Positions 1 through 7,938 of a DNA stretch of 52,086 bases are shown piece by piece. The position numbers and the translations under genes were made by a program. The stretch comes from Chloroflexota bacterium (lineage in GTDB: Bacteria; Chloroflexota; Dehalococcoidia; Lucifugimonadales; UBA3495). How positions within the stretch are numbered: the first letter of the stretch is position 1; every line of letters begins with the position of its first letter. The stretch is from the NCBI GenBank assembly GCA_009840165.1, contig VXOG01000032.1, forward strand, positions 1 through 52,086. The letters are read 5' to 3'. Under the pieces are notes generated by a model. It had not been told where the DNA came from. It worked only from the letters and a program-made list of their open reading frames with translations, and searched no databases.

Positions 1-85
1 CCTCAACTCCCCGCCCCACACCGTCGGCGGCGGGGTCAAAAATCCCGGCGGCGCCCCCCCGCGGGCGGCCCGCCCGGCCCCGCCG
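1..85. other. Low-complexity G/C contig end
   Basis: The first stretch is almost pure G/C with C and G homopolymer runs. The dehydrogenase reading frame entering from the right loses family resemblance here: after a normal Rossmann strand ending in VIVSE, the next codons give only Arg/Gly/Pro-rich sequence. This is most likely assembly or sequencing noise at a contig edge, not genome sequence. The exact boundary between good and bad sequence, around 75-95, is uncertain. Confidence 0.6.
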
Positions 86-666
86 GCGCGCCGGCTCAGA
101 TACGATGACGGTGGTTGCGCCAGCGGCGCGAGCAGTTTGCATGCACAGCAATCCGATGGGTCCGGCGCCCAGCACCAGGACGGAATCGCCCAGCTTGATG
201 TCGGACAGGCGGACGGCGTGGACGGTGACGGCGCAGGGTTCGCAGAGGGCGGCCTGCTCGTCGGTTACGTCGTCGGGCACCGGGGTCGGCTCCCACTCGT
301 CCAGCAGCACGTACTCGGCGTAGCCGCGTGGTCGCGGATTACGCTGGAACCCCATGGTGCGGTAGTTGAAGCGGGGATTGGTTCGTGTCGCGGAGCCACC
401 GCCGGGCGGGGGATGACCGCCGCCGCCCACCACGCGGTCGCCGATGCGCCAGCGGCTGACGTCCGGGCCAACGTCAACGATGATTCCGGTGTATTCATGG
501 CCCATCCCGCGCCAGGCTGGGCCAGGTCGTACATGAAGGCGTGAACGTCGGTGCCGCAGATGGCGGAGTATTTCACGCGCATCACGACCTGATTGGGACC
601 GGGCGTCGGGTCGGGCAACTCCTCGACCTGTAGAACCTGCTCGCCCTTATAAACTGCGGCACGCAT
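86..666 (-). CDS. Zn-dependent alcohol dehydrogenase, 3'-truncated and frameshifted
   Basis: Medium-chain dehydrogenase of the threonine/sorbitol dehydrogenase group, expected to oxidise an alcohol with NAD(P). The start MRAAVYKGEQ has a good AGGAGGG ribosome site 8 nt upstream. The first frame carries the catalytic-zinc motif CGTDVH, then loses sense near position 506. A different minus-strand frame resumes with MGHEYTG, followed by IGDRVV and a GAGPIG Rossmann loop. Together the two frames give one continuous family-like protein, so a single-base deletion at about 505-515 is likely, either a real mutation or a consensus error. The four-Cys structural zinc lobe is not seen. The C-terminal half of the coenzyme domain is lost at the contig end. 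Function is recognised at family level only. Confidence 0.75.
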
Positions 667-740
667 GACACAATCCCTCCTGCGCTTTGTGGCGGCACAC
701 GGTGGGGTGGGAATAACGGTAAGGAACCCCCTCACCCCAA

Positions 741-763
741 CCCTCTCCCACCAGGGGAGAGGG
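741..763. repeat. Dispersed hairpin repeat, CCCTCTCCC type
   Basis: An inverted repeat pairs CCCTCTCCC with GGGAGAGGG around a 5-nt loop, preceded by CCCTCACCCCAA and followed on the plus strand by AGTTTTT. Related copies lie at 11850-11872 and 50870-50890. It sits between dnaN and the dehydrogenase. The T-run is on the wrong strand to terminate either of these minus-strand genes, so it is better read as a dispersed palindrome than as a terminator. Confidence 0.7.
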
Positions 764-797
764 AGTTTTTGGATGCGCTCTCAGGTTTGCAGAGGCG

Positions 798-1961
798 CTA
801 CCACTGAACGTACATAGGCATGACGACGTGGACGTAGCGGTCGGAGTCGGCGGGTCGGAAGACGCCGGGGCTGGATGAGTTGGTGACTTCCAGGGCAACT
901 TTGCCGCGGCCCAGGACGTTGACGATTTCCATGAGGTAGCGCACGTTGAAAGCGATCTTGGCGTCCTCGCCGTCCAACTGGTCAATGTCCAGCTCGTCGA
1001 GGTTGTCGCCGACCTCTTCGGAACGGGCAGAGACCTTGAGCTGTCCGCCTTCGCCCGACTCCTGGGGCGTCATTTCCAGGCGGACGATGTTGCTGCCATC
1101 GCGGGCGAATACCGCGGCCGATTGGGTGGCCCGCTTGAGGTCGTCCAGCTCCATGACGGCGCGGGTCTCGTAGCGCTCCGGTATGAGTTGGTCGTAGTTG
1201 GGGAAGTTTCCCTGCAACAACTGGGACACGACCTCGACGTGCTCCAGCTTGAACATCACTTGCCCCTTTTCGGGCGATAGAGTCACTTGTATGGGTGCGC
1301 TCTGCTCGGAGGCGAGGCGCTGTATCTCGTTCATGGTGCGAGCAGGGACGATGACTTTGAGGGCGTCGGCGACGGGCTCGGAGAGCTGGCCAGTGTACAC
1401 GGCGAGGCGGAAACCGTCGGCGGCGGCCATGACGATGTTTGATTCCTCAAGCTTGAGTTCTACGCCGGTCAGCACGGGCCGAGATTCGTCGGAGGCCGCC
1501 GAGAATGCGACCAGCCCGATGCCCTGGCGGAGCACCGACGGGTCGATGTTGGTGGCAAAGCCGGAATCAACCTGAGGGATGGGAGGGAAATCGTCGGCGG
1601 ACGCGCCGTTGATGTGGGTCAGGGAGCGGCCACATGACAGGTGCAGGACACTGCCGCCGCCGGAGTTGGGATCGTCGGGGTCGGGGCCGCGCAGGTCGAG
1701 ATCCACACGGTCGCTGGGCAGCGAATTCACCAGGTCGGCCACCAATCGGTGAGGTACGGTAATTGCGCCTTCCTCTTCGATCATCGCGCCGATCCAGGTG
1801 GTGATGGCGATTTCGAGGTTAGTCGCCGAGAGGCGCAACATACCCTGGTCGCTGCTGAGCATGACGTTCTGGGTGATAGGCAGGGTGGACCGGCTGGCGA
1901 CGGCACGCCCGACTACGCCGAGTCCACGGGCCAAGTTTTCCTGAAGGCACGACAGTTTCAT
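798..1961 (-). CDS. dnaN: DNA polymerase III sliding clamp (beta subunit)
   Basis: Ring-shaped processivity clamp that tethers DNA polymerase III to DNA and recruits other replication and repair proteins. The 387-residue length and the opening MKLSCLQENLARGL are typical of the family. Three clamp folds of about 125 residues each can be followed: an N-terminal part with ITQNVMLSS, a middle part beginning near DSGFATNI, and a C-terminal part ending in YVHVVMPMYVQW. The last part corresponds to the usual VMPMRL end, with a short extension. A consensus extended -10 lies about 40 nt upstream. dnaA, recF and gyrB are not adjacent, so this is not the classical origin cluster. Identification is secure. 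Confidence 0.97.
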   Translation of the reverse strand: MKLSCLQENLARGLGVVGRAVASRSTLPITQNVMLSSDQGMLRLSATNLEIAITTWIGAMIEEEGAITVPHRLVADLVNSLPSDRVDLDLRGPDPDDPNSGGGSVLHLSCGRSLTHINGASADDFPPIPQVDSGFATNIDPSVLRQGIGLVAFSAASDESRPVLTGVELKLEESNIVMAAADGFRLAVYTGQLSEPVADALKVIVPARTMNEIQRLASEQSAPIQVTLSPEKGQVMFKLEHVEVVSQLLQGNFPNYDQLIPERYETRAVMELDDLKRATQSAAVFARDGSNIVRLEMTPQESGEGGQLKVSARSEEVGDNLDELDIDQLDGEDAKIAFNVRYLMEIVNVLGRGKVALEVTNSSSPGVFRPADSDRYVHVVMPMYVQW

Positions 1962-2002
1962 GGTCTATGGTCCCGATTTAACGCATGGATTTTTGTGGAC
2001 GG

Positions 2003-2011
2003 ATTATAGCA
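2003..2011 (-). promoter_or_regulatory. Extended -10 promoter for dnaN
   Basis: On the minus strand the sequence TGCTATAAT is a perfect extended -10 element. The predicted start of transcription near 1996 leaves a leader of about 35 nt before the dnaN ATG at 1961. No convincing -35 hexamer is present, which is usual for extended -10 promoters. It lies in the 69-nt gap after the selenoprotein gene, so dnaN can be transcribed separately from it. Confidence 0.6.
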
Positions 2012-2030
2012 CGCGCCCGCCGTGCCACCA

Positions 2031-3263
2031 TCACGAGTGATAGACCGTGGCCCCTTTGTACTGGATCTGGCGGTCGGGAATCAGGCTGCGCCGGGCAAAA
2101 TACCTTGTCTCGTCGTCCTCGTGCTCGGTGCGGGTGTTCCGGAGTTGCCACAGCAACTTGCCCAGCACGGTTTCGTTGAAGAGCCAGTGTTCCACGGCGA
2201 TGCTGGCAGACATGCCCGGTTGGGCCGACGCCGCTTCGGAATAATACGCCTTCAGGTCCTCGCAAACGAACTTCAGCAGGCGTCCGGTTGTCAGATCCCC
2301 GCGCGGCGCCGGCGTCGCCTCGTCTTCAACGTAACCCGCCAGGAACCGCCCGGCCTGTTCCATGTCCAGGTCGCTGATGCCGACGGTGGTGCGCCCCCGC
2401 CGGCTCACCGCCAGATCGTACCATGGGGCAACCTGCTGAATCTCCAGGAGCAAATCTTGGGCGATGCCGTATCCGTTGGATGACGGCTGCGGCAGGTCGA
2501 TGGGGCATGACATTCCGGTGAAGTCAACGCTGGCCAATTCGGCTGGTACGTCTTCGGGATAGTCTTTCAGAACGGGGCCGGATTCGGCGTCCAGCAGTTC
2601 CAGGCAGGCCCGCAGCGCGCGGTTCTGAAACGCCGGGTCGTTCGGCACTCCCAGGGGCCGCCCCAGCTCAAATGGCACCCACAGGGCCCGCGGGGGCTTG
2701 ATGGCATCGGTGTGCTCGCGGATCAAGCTGATCTGCGTGGTGCTGAGCCCCTCCTGCTCGATGTAATGGGCGACTCCGCCAACGGCGGACGTACACCGGG
2801 GTCAAACGGGAATCAGCAGCGCGGCGTCCACGCCGTCCCGCTTCATCAACCCGGCGATCTGGCGCGCCGTGCCTTCCAGCCGTTCCGGGGGATTGGCGCC
2901 GGAAACGGTGTAGTGATAGTCGGCCACCGAGCCGATCACTCCTTCGGCGGCCAGTTCGCGCAGCCGGTCCAGCGGGAAGCATACGTTGTAGTCCTGCTGA
3001 AACCCGGAGCGGTCGAAGTTGACCGAGGCATGGGACATGATGATGTCGTTGGGCTGGGTTTGGCCGGGAATGACCCGATAGCTGGCATCGCCCCGCGCGA
3101 ACGTCCGGTCGCTGCGGGTCTGAAGCGCCGCCGTTGAAAGGATGGCGACCCGCCGTTCCGACAGCAGCCTGCCCTTCACGAAAGGCGTGGAATCAAAGGA
3201 CGGCAGCGGAAGATTCATCAGCATCTCGCGCTCGCCGGCTGGAATGTCTTTCAATCGGGCCAT
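2031..3263 (-). CDS. GrdB/PrdB-like reductase, selenoprotein read through UGA at 2802-2804
   Basis: Glycine/sarcosine/betaine/proline reductase selenoprotein B family. Two abutting reading frames are one gene. The first (start ATG 3263, ribosome site GAGGAG) runs 153 residues and ends ALLIPV at a TGA. The same frame continues without a gap as PRCTSAVGGVAHYIE and then REHTDAIKPPRALWVPF to a TAG at 2031, giving 410 residues with selenocysteine at 154. This makes a U-x-x-C redox motif exactly where the family has Sec or Cys. The N-terminal part has the family signature FPLDRLRELAAEGVIGSV. A hairpin fitting the bacterial SECIS rules lies just after the UGA. The in vivo substrate is unknown; many non-clostridial homologues are simply called reductase. 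No selA, selB, selC or selD is in the window. If the UGA were a true stop, both halves would be pseudogene fragments, which their good conservation argues against. Confidence 0.82.
2769..2797 (-). promoter_or_regulatory. Candidate bacterial SECIS hairpin
   Basis: Immediately downstream of the UGA (2802-2804) the mRNA can form a hairpin with apical stem UCCGCC/GGCGGA (6 bp) closed by the loop GUU. A lower helix GGUG/CGCC is separated by a small internal loop. The apical loop begins 18 nt after the UGA and starts with G. Both features match the published description of bacterial SECIS elements (a short loop with a G in its first two positions, about 16-37 nt from the UGA). This is a fold by eye, not an energy calculation. 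Confidence 0.6.
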
Positions 3264-3352
3264 GGTTTTCTCCTCTGGGGATTGCTGCCGGCTAAACCGG
3301 AGGTTGCCAAGTTTAGCATCCCTTGGCATGGGGTTGTTGAATCGGTAACCGG

Positions 3353-3397
3353 ATTCCCGCGAAAGCGGGAATGACGGTGGCAAGCGGGAATGACGGT
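3353..3397. repeat. Dispersed repeat, ATTCCCGC-type palindrome with tandem half copy
   Basis: The palindrome ATTCCCGCGAAAGCGGGAAT (3353-3372) runs into GACGGT. The stretch AAGCGGGAATGACGGT is then repeated directly at 3382-3397. The same family occurs at 9028, 25921, 25997, 35695, 39023 and, degenerate, 49667. This copy lies in the divergent gap between the selenoprotein gene and the alanyl-tRNA editing gene. Confidence 0.8.
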
Positions 3398-3408
3398 AAT
3401 GATGCGAT

Positions 3409-3417
3409 TGTTATAAT
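3409..3417 (+). promoter_or_regulatory. Extended -10 promoter for the AlaX gene
   Basis: TGTTATAAT is a perfect extended -10 (TGnTATAAT). An ATGACG hexamer 16-17 nt upstream is a partial -35. Transcription would begin near 3424, about 40 nt before the chosen start at 3463. The upstream part of this promoter overlaps the dispersed repeat. Confidence 0.6.
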
Positions 3418-3462
3418 GCTGAACGGAAATCATGGATGAGTCGGTTTGAGGGGGAAAGCCAG

Positions 3463-4191
3463 ATGACTGAATTGCTGTTTTTGAACGACGCTTACGTGTC
3501 GGAATTTGACGCCGTGGTTAGTGAAGTCACGGATGACGGCGGCGTTGTGCTGGACCGCACGGCCTTTTACATCGGCGGCGGCGGCCAACCCTGCGACGTT
3601 GGGACACTCACCGATGCGGAGACGGGGGTTGAGTACAAGGTAACGAAAGCGGGCCGTTCCGGCGGCGCAGTGGTTCACACCATCGAGGGGGATGCGAGGC
3701 CGGCGGCAGGGGCGACGCTGCATGGGGTGATTGACTGGGAAAGGCGATACCTGCTGATGCGGACGCACACGGCGCTGCACATCCTCTGTGGCGTGGTATG
3801 GCGCGACTACGGCGCGCTGGTTACGGGCGGCGACATGCGACCGGGAACGGCGCGGATGGACTTTGAGCTGGAAAATATGTCCGCGGAGTTCGCCGAGGAA
3901 GTGGAGGCCCGCATCAACGCGGAAGTGGAACAGGGTCGGGACATCGGCGTGGGCTTCATGGGCCGGGAGGAGGCGGACGCGCACCCGGATTTGATCCGCA
4001 CGAAGATCAACCTGCTGCCGGCGTCGATAGCGGAGGTGCGGACGATAGACATTGTGGGTCTGGACCTGCAAGCGGATGGCGGCACGCACGTGCATAACAC
4101 GCAGGAAGTTGGACGCATCAGCGTGGTGGGGCATGAGAGCAAGGGACGGATCAACAAGCGACTGCGGATTGCGCTGGCGGACGGAGGGTAA
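3463..4191 (+). CDS. Free-standing alanyl-tRNA editing protein (AlaX type)
   Basis: Hydrolyses mischarged Ser- or Gly-tRNA(Ala) in trans, the job of the editing domain of alanyl-tRNA synthetase. The 242-residue product contains the hallmark zinc motif HTALH in the editing core and a downstream GGTHV motif. In GGTHV the usual preceding Cys ligand is Asp (QADGGTHV), a variant I believe also occurs in other AlaX proteins. An upstream glycine-rich domain has GGGGQPCD, matching the Gly-rich segment of medium-size AlaX (AlaX-M). The start at 3463 is preferred over 3436 because GAGGGGGAAAG lies just before it. No alaS is nearby. It is divergent from the selenoprotein gene. Confidence 0.9.
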   Translation: MTELLFLNDAYVSEFDAVVSEVTDDGGVVLDRTAFYIGGGGQPCDVGTLTDAETGVEYKVTKAGRSGGAVVHTIEGDARPAAGATLHGVIDWERRYLLMRTHTALHILCGVVWRDYGALVTGGDMRPGTARMDFELENMSAEFAEEVEARINAEVEQGRDIGVGFMGREEADAHPDLIRTKINLLPASIAEVRTIDIVGLDLQADGGTHVHNTQEVGRISVVGHESKGRINKRLRIALADGG

Positions 4192-4199
4192 TTTACCGG

Positions 4200-4232
4200 G
4201 ATGAAGAGGATAAAGGGGATGGACAGGATGAT
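4200..4232. repeat. Possible dispersed repeat in the AlaX-TPR gap
   Basis: The gap after the AlaX gene contains GGATAAAGGGGATGGACAGG. This resembles the widespread A/T-punctuated repeats such as the AATCCTGTAAATCC motif near 42640 read on the other strand. There is only one copy of this exact form in the window, so the assignment is tentative. Confidence 0.3.
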
Positions 4233-4269
4233 TTCTGGATATTGGTTGCGCGGCGGCGGGTGAAGTGAG

Positions 4270-4791
4270 ATGGAGGCGACGCAAGAATTAGATGCGCGGA
4301 TCCGGCGTCGCCGGGCAGAGTTGGAGGCCGCGTATGTTTCTGACGGAGTTGATGGGCGTGACCTGCTGGCGGGGCAGCACAGGTTGGCGCACGCCTACCG
4401 GGCGGCGCGGCGGTTTGACGAGGCGATCCGGTGGTTCACGGAGGCCGTAAAGGGGAGCGTGGATACATTCGGGGAGAATCACGCGGAGACGTTGCGGTAC
4501 CGGAGCAGCCTGGCGAACTGTCACTACGCGGCGGGTCATACCGACCTGGCCATCGGGATGTTCCGTGAATTGTACGAGGCGCGCCTGGCTGTGCTGGGTG
4601 AAGGTCACCCGGATACGATGCGCAGCCGAGGGAGCCTGGCCAACGCGCTGGAATCGGCGGGCCGCTACCGTGAAGCTGAGGTCCTGCACCGCCGGAACGT
4701 CGGAGATAGGGAGGACACGCTGGGCCCGGAGCATCCATCTACCGAGGCAAGCCGGCGCAACTTGGGGCGAGCGGCGGCGCGGCAGAATTAG
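4270..4791 (+). CDS. Tetratricopeptide-repeat protein
   Basis: A 173-residue soluble protein built of three 42-residue TPR units of the kinesin-light-chain type, at about residues 33-75, 76-117 and 118-159. Each ends with a variant of LGEGHPDT (FGENHAET, LGEGHPDT, LGPEHPST). Such repeats form helical scaffolds for protein-protein contact; no catalytic domain is present. The N-terminal 30 residues are charged and helical. There is no signal peptide or membrane segment. The next gene starts 14 nt later, so the two are probably co-transcribed, but the partner is unknown. Confidence 0.85.
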   Translation: MEATQELDARIRRRRAELEAAYVSDGVDGRDLLAGQHRLAHAYRAARRFDEAIRWFTEAVKGSVDTFGENHAETLRYRSSLANCHYAAGHTDLAIGMFRELYEARLAVLGEGHPDTMRSRGSLANALESAGRYREAEVLHRRNVGDREDTLGPEHPSTEASRRNLGRAAARQN

Positions 4792-4805
4792 CATGGATAT
4801 GCAGG

Positions 4806-7406
4806 ATGATTAGCGCATTGAGAAGTGCGGCATCCGGGATGTGGAGTGGGCAGACCCCTACGGCATGGAGCTGGCCGCGTTTTGGCTGGTTGGAATGGGG
4901 GTTTTTGCTGATCGCCCTGGTGGCGGCCGGGATGCGGTTGTGGGAACTGGACGGGCGGGTGATGCACTATGACGAGGCGATTCACCTGCACTATGCCTGG
5001 AAGCTGGCGCGGGGCGTGGAATTTCTGCATTCGCCTTGGATGCACGGGCCGTTGCAGATCGAAATGGTGGCGGTATTCCTGCGGGTGTTGGGGGATACGG
5101 ACTTTGTGGCACGGCTGCCCTACGCGCTGTTTGGCGTCGCGTTGGTGATTTTGCCCTATTTCCTGCGCCGTCAGATTGGCGACAAGGGAGCTATTTGCGC
5201 CGCGATCATCATGGCGTTTTCGCCGTCGCTGCTGTATTTCAGCCGGTTTGGGCGCAACGACATCCTGATGGTGGTGTGGGCGACGCTGCTGCTCATCTTC
5301 CTGTGGCGATACGCAGAGAGCAGCAAGTCTCGGTATTTGTTCGGTACGGCAGCCGTCACCGCGTTGATGCTGGCGTCCAAAGAGACTGCGTACTTCGTGA
5401 TCCTGTTCATGGGTTTGGCCGCGCTGGGCCTGGGCTGGCGTCAATTGTGGGATGTGGCGAGGCGTCGGATGGCGTTGGCGGACGCGCGGCGGGCGGCGGG
5501 GTTTTTCGTGCTCATGGCGACGCTGACGTTGCCGCAAGCGGCGGCGGGCATCTCGGTGTTGCAAGGGCCTCTGGGTTTGACGCTGGCGGCGGGAGACACC
5601 GGGTCCACAGGGGAAACGGGGGCGCCGGTGTGGGAAGCGCCGTTTGTATCGCTGCCGCTTTGGGATGCGCCGGTTTGGATGCACGTGATTGGCCTGCTGG
5701 CGTTGCTCGGCGCGGCGCTCGGGTTGGCGTGGTTCGTGTGGCGGGTCCGTAATGCGCTGGATCTGGCGGCAGTGGCGGTGGCAACTACGTGCGCCGTGGC
5801 GGCGGTGTCGGTGATGGTGGTTGGCCCGGTGCAGGGGCTGCTGCATGAACAGCGCGCGACGGGAATGTACCTGGATTGTGCGATAGGGGCGGCGTTGCTG
5901 GTGATGGGAACAGCGATGGGACTCGTCGCTCCATCGGCCCTGCGCGGGTCGCGTCGGGTTGCGGCGCTGTTGGGGCCGTCGGCGATACTGACATGGCTGT
6001 GGTTGGCGGCGTTTGGCAGTGGGCTGACGCTGGCGGCGGAACTGCTGCCGGCCGCTGCGCCGGTGGCGGACCTTGAGGCAGGCAGGGTTGCGGTGAACTA
6101 CCTGGTTCCGGTGTTGACCCTGTTGTTGCTGTTGGCGGTAGGCGGAGCGGTGGGAATAGCCTGGGGCGGCGGGGTCTGGATATTGTGCGCCGGGCTGTTT
6201 TACGCGATCTGGGCGACCCTGTACACGACGTTTTTCACCAACTGGCCGGGGGTGTTCACCGGGGCCTGGCAGAGCCTGGGCTACTGGCTGGCGCAGCAGG
6301 AGGTAGCGCGGGGCAATCAGCCCTGGTACTACTACGGTGTCGGTTTGACAGTGTACGAGTTGCTGGCGCTGCCTTTTGGGCTGGCGGCGGTAGTATGGCT
6401 GATACGACGGCGGGGGCCGTTTGACATAGTGCTGGCGGCGTGGGTAATAGCGACACTGGTGATCTATACCGTCGCAGCGGAAAAAATGCCGTGGCTGTTG
6501 GTGAACATAACGGTTCCGCTGGCGTTGGCGGCGGGTATGCTGCTGGGGCACGTGATGGACGGCCTACGCTGGCCGCTCCTGGCAGAAGCGCGCTGGCGGT
6601 TGGGAATCCTGGTGGCATTGGCGCCGGTTTGGGCGGCGACAGCGGTTTGGGTGGCGTGGTTGGCGGCGCGTGGCGACGCCGCAAATCTGCCGGTGTGGTT
6701 GGCGGGGTTGATCTTGCTGCCGATGGCGGGTGTGATGGCGTGGCTGGTGAGGATGCAACCCGGCGGTGGCAGGGCGGTGGCGTTGGGCTTCGCCGGGTTG
6801 CTGCTGGTGTTCGGGACGGTGGCCGCATTTCGGGCGGCCTACACCTATGACGATTCCAAGCTTGAGATACTGGCCTACGCCCAGGGGTCGGCGGATCTGG
6901 TGGATTCATACGCCGACTTGCGGGCGGGGGCGTTGACGGTTGAACGGGACGCAACAGTCAAAGTGGACTATGACATGTGGTATCCGTTCCAGTGGTACGT
7001 GCGCGGCGAAACGGAGGAAGGGGTGTTGTGGTTTGACCGCTTCTGCGCGGCCAATGTGAAGAGCGGGTCAGACGAGTGCCGGAAGGTGGGCGAGGATACC
7101 GGGCCGGAGGCATACTTGGCGGAAGTGGCGCACGCTGTGGCTGTAGAGGACGCAGAGGCGTACCGGCGGGAAGGGCCGATGCGTAACCTGCTGTGGTATC
7201 CTGAAACCTACCGGCGACCGGGCGAAGCGCGCGACGAAACCGGGATGTGGTCGCAGCTGGCTGCGGATGTCGATTTCTTCAGGGACAGCGCGGCCAATCC
7301 CGAAAAGTGGCAACAGGCCATCGAGTACATCGTGGCGCGGCGGCAGGAAAGCGACTGGTATTCCGCAGAATACTATCAGTATGTGAAGGATCAGGGATTG
7401 CAATGA
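4806..7406 (+). CDS. Polytopic membrane protein, Agl23/TIGR03663-like glycosyltransferase family
   Basis: Large (866 aa) membrane protein of the group called flippase activity-associated protein Agl23, related to GT-C glycosyltransferases that use lipid-linked sugars. After a short cytoplasmic start come a first hydrophobic helix and the loop RVMHYDEAIHLHYAWKL with the acidic DE pair typical of GT-C active sites. Then follow HSPWMHGPLQ and FSPSLLYFSRFGRNDILM, both strongly conserved in this family. More than ten hydrophobic helices extend to about residue 685, followed by a soluble C-terminal domain of about 180 residues. Likely role: transfer or flipping of polyprenyl-linked sugars for envelope glycans. 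The enzymatic activity has not been established for bacterial members. Confidence 0.85.
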   Translation: MISALRSAASGMWSGQTPTAWSWPRFGWLEWGFLLIALVAAGMRLWELDGRVMHYDEAIHLHYAWKLARGVEFLHSPWMHGPLQIEMVAVFLRVLGDTDFVARLPYALFGVALVILPYFLRRQIGDKGAICAAIIMAFSPSLLYFSRFGRNDILMVVWATLLLIFLWRYAESSKSRYLFGTAAVTALMLASKETAYFVILFMGLAALGLGWRQLWDVARRRMALADARRAAGFFVLMATLTLPQAAAGISVLQGPLGLTLAAGDTGSTGETGAPVWEAPFVSLPLWDAPVWMHVIGLLALLGAALGLAWFVWRVRNALDLAAVAVATTCAVAAVSVMVVGPVQGLLHEQRATGMYLDCAIGAALLVMGTAMGLVAPSALRGSRRVAALLGPSAILTWLWLAAFGSGLTLAAELLPAAAPVADLEAGRVAVNYLVPVLTLLLLLAVGGAVGIAWGGGVWILCAGLFYAIWATLYTTFFTNWPGVFTGAWQSLGYWLAQQEVARGNQPWYYYGVGLTVYELLALPFGLAAVVWLIRRRGPFDIVLAAWVIATLVIYTVAAEKMPWLLVNITVPLALAAGMLLGHVMDGLRWPLLAEARWRLGILVALAPVWAATAVWVAWLAARGDAANLPVWLAGLILLPMAGVMAWLVRMQPGGGRAVALGFAGLLLVFGTVAAFRAAYTYDDSKLEILAYAQGSADLVDSYADLRAGALTVERDATVKVDYDMWYPFQWYVRGETEEGVLWFDRFCAANVKSGSDECRKVGEDTGPEAYLAEVAHAVAVEDAEAYRREGPMRNLLWYPETYRRPGEARDETGMWSQLAADVDFFRDSAANPEKWQQAIEYIVARRQESDWYSAEYYQYVKDQGLQ

Positions 7407-7419
7407 AGGCGGATTCCGA

Positions 7420-7938
7420 ATGACTACCGTAGTAGCGTTGCCGGAGCCGGGGGAGGCGTCGGTGGAAGACCGGGCGAAGATCAGCCGTCGGTTGATTCAG
7501 CAGGCGCGGGCGGAGCTGGAAGCCGGAGATCGCCTGCAAGCCACGGAAAAAGCGTGGGGCGCGCTGGCGCAGATGATGAAGGCGCACGGTCAGCAGCGGG
7601 GCTGGCTGAACCTGGGCGGCCACCGCACGGTTGGGCACATCGCGCGGCACCTTGAAGCAGAGTATGAAGAGATTGCCGTTCTGAGAGCCTACGTTGCGGC
7701 TGACAATGGACATCGCAATTTCTACGACAACGAGATGAGCCCGCCGGAAATAGAAGGCATCATAACGGTTGTTGAGAGCGTTCTGCCCCCGTTGGAGGTC
7801 GCACTTCGGGAGCCGCCTCGGCCATTTACGATTCGGGATGCGGATCAGCGGTGGAGAGTGCGGGTACTTACCGGACGGCAGACTCTCGAGGTTGGGGATT
7901 CGTCGCCAGTGGGGTTTTCGAACACGCATCAGCCATGA
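7420..7938 (+). CDS. HEPN-like (PaREP1/PaREP8-type) protein, paralogue A
   Basis: A 172-residue helical protein. The core QARAELEAGDRLQATEKAW followed by GALAQMMKAHGQQRGW, a central GHRTVGHIARHL and later RNFYDN resembles PaREP/HEPN-like proteins, which act as nucleic-acid or nucleotide-associated helical modules. A clear RX4-6H ribonuclease motif is not seen. The C-terminal tail (PPRPFTIRDADQRWR ... VGDSSPVGFS) is shared with a second copy at 18760-19284, so the two are paralogues with a lineage-specific tail. Its stop overlaps the start of the next gene by 4 nt (ATGA), indicating coupled translation. No biochemical function can be assigned. Confidence 0.6.
   Translation: MTTVVALPEPGEASVEDRAKISRRLIQQARAELEAGDRLQATEKAWGALAQMMKAHGQQRGWLNLGGHRTVGHIARHLEAEYEEIAVLRAYVAADNGHRNFYDNEMSPPEIEGIITVVESVLPPLEVALREPPRPFTIRDADQRWRVRVLTGRQTLEVGDSSPVGFSNTHQP

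Noticed and set aside
731-771. Rho-independent terminator at the CCCTCTCCC hairpin
   Set aside because: The T-run lies on the plus strand while both flanking genes are on the minus strand, and the same hairpin recurs elsewhere without T-runs. It is a dispersed repeat.
1962-2030. Replication origin near dnaN
   Set aside because: Only one weak DnaA-box-like match (TGTGGACGG) and no dnaA, recF or gyrB nearby. The gap is only 69 nt.
4788-6551. 587-residue minus-strand open frame opposite the Agl23-like gene
   Set aside because: Composition is Arg/Gln/His/Pro-rich, without hydrophobic core or known motif, and lies fully opposite a well-conserved membrane protein. It is a shadow of high-GC codon bias.
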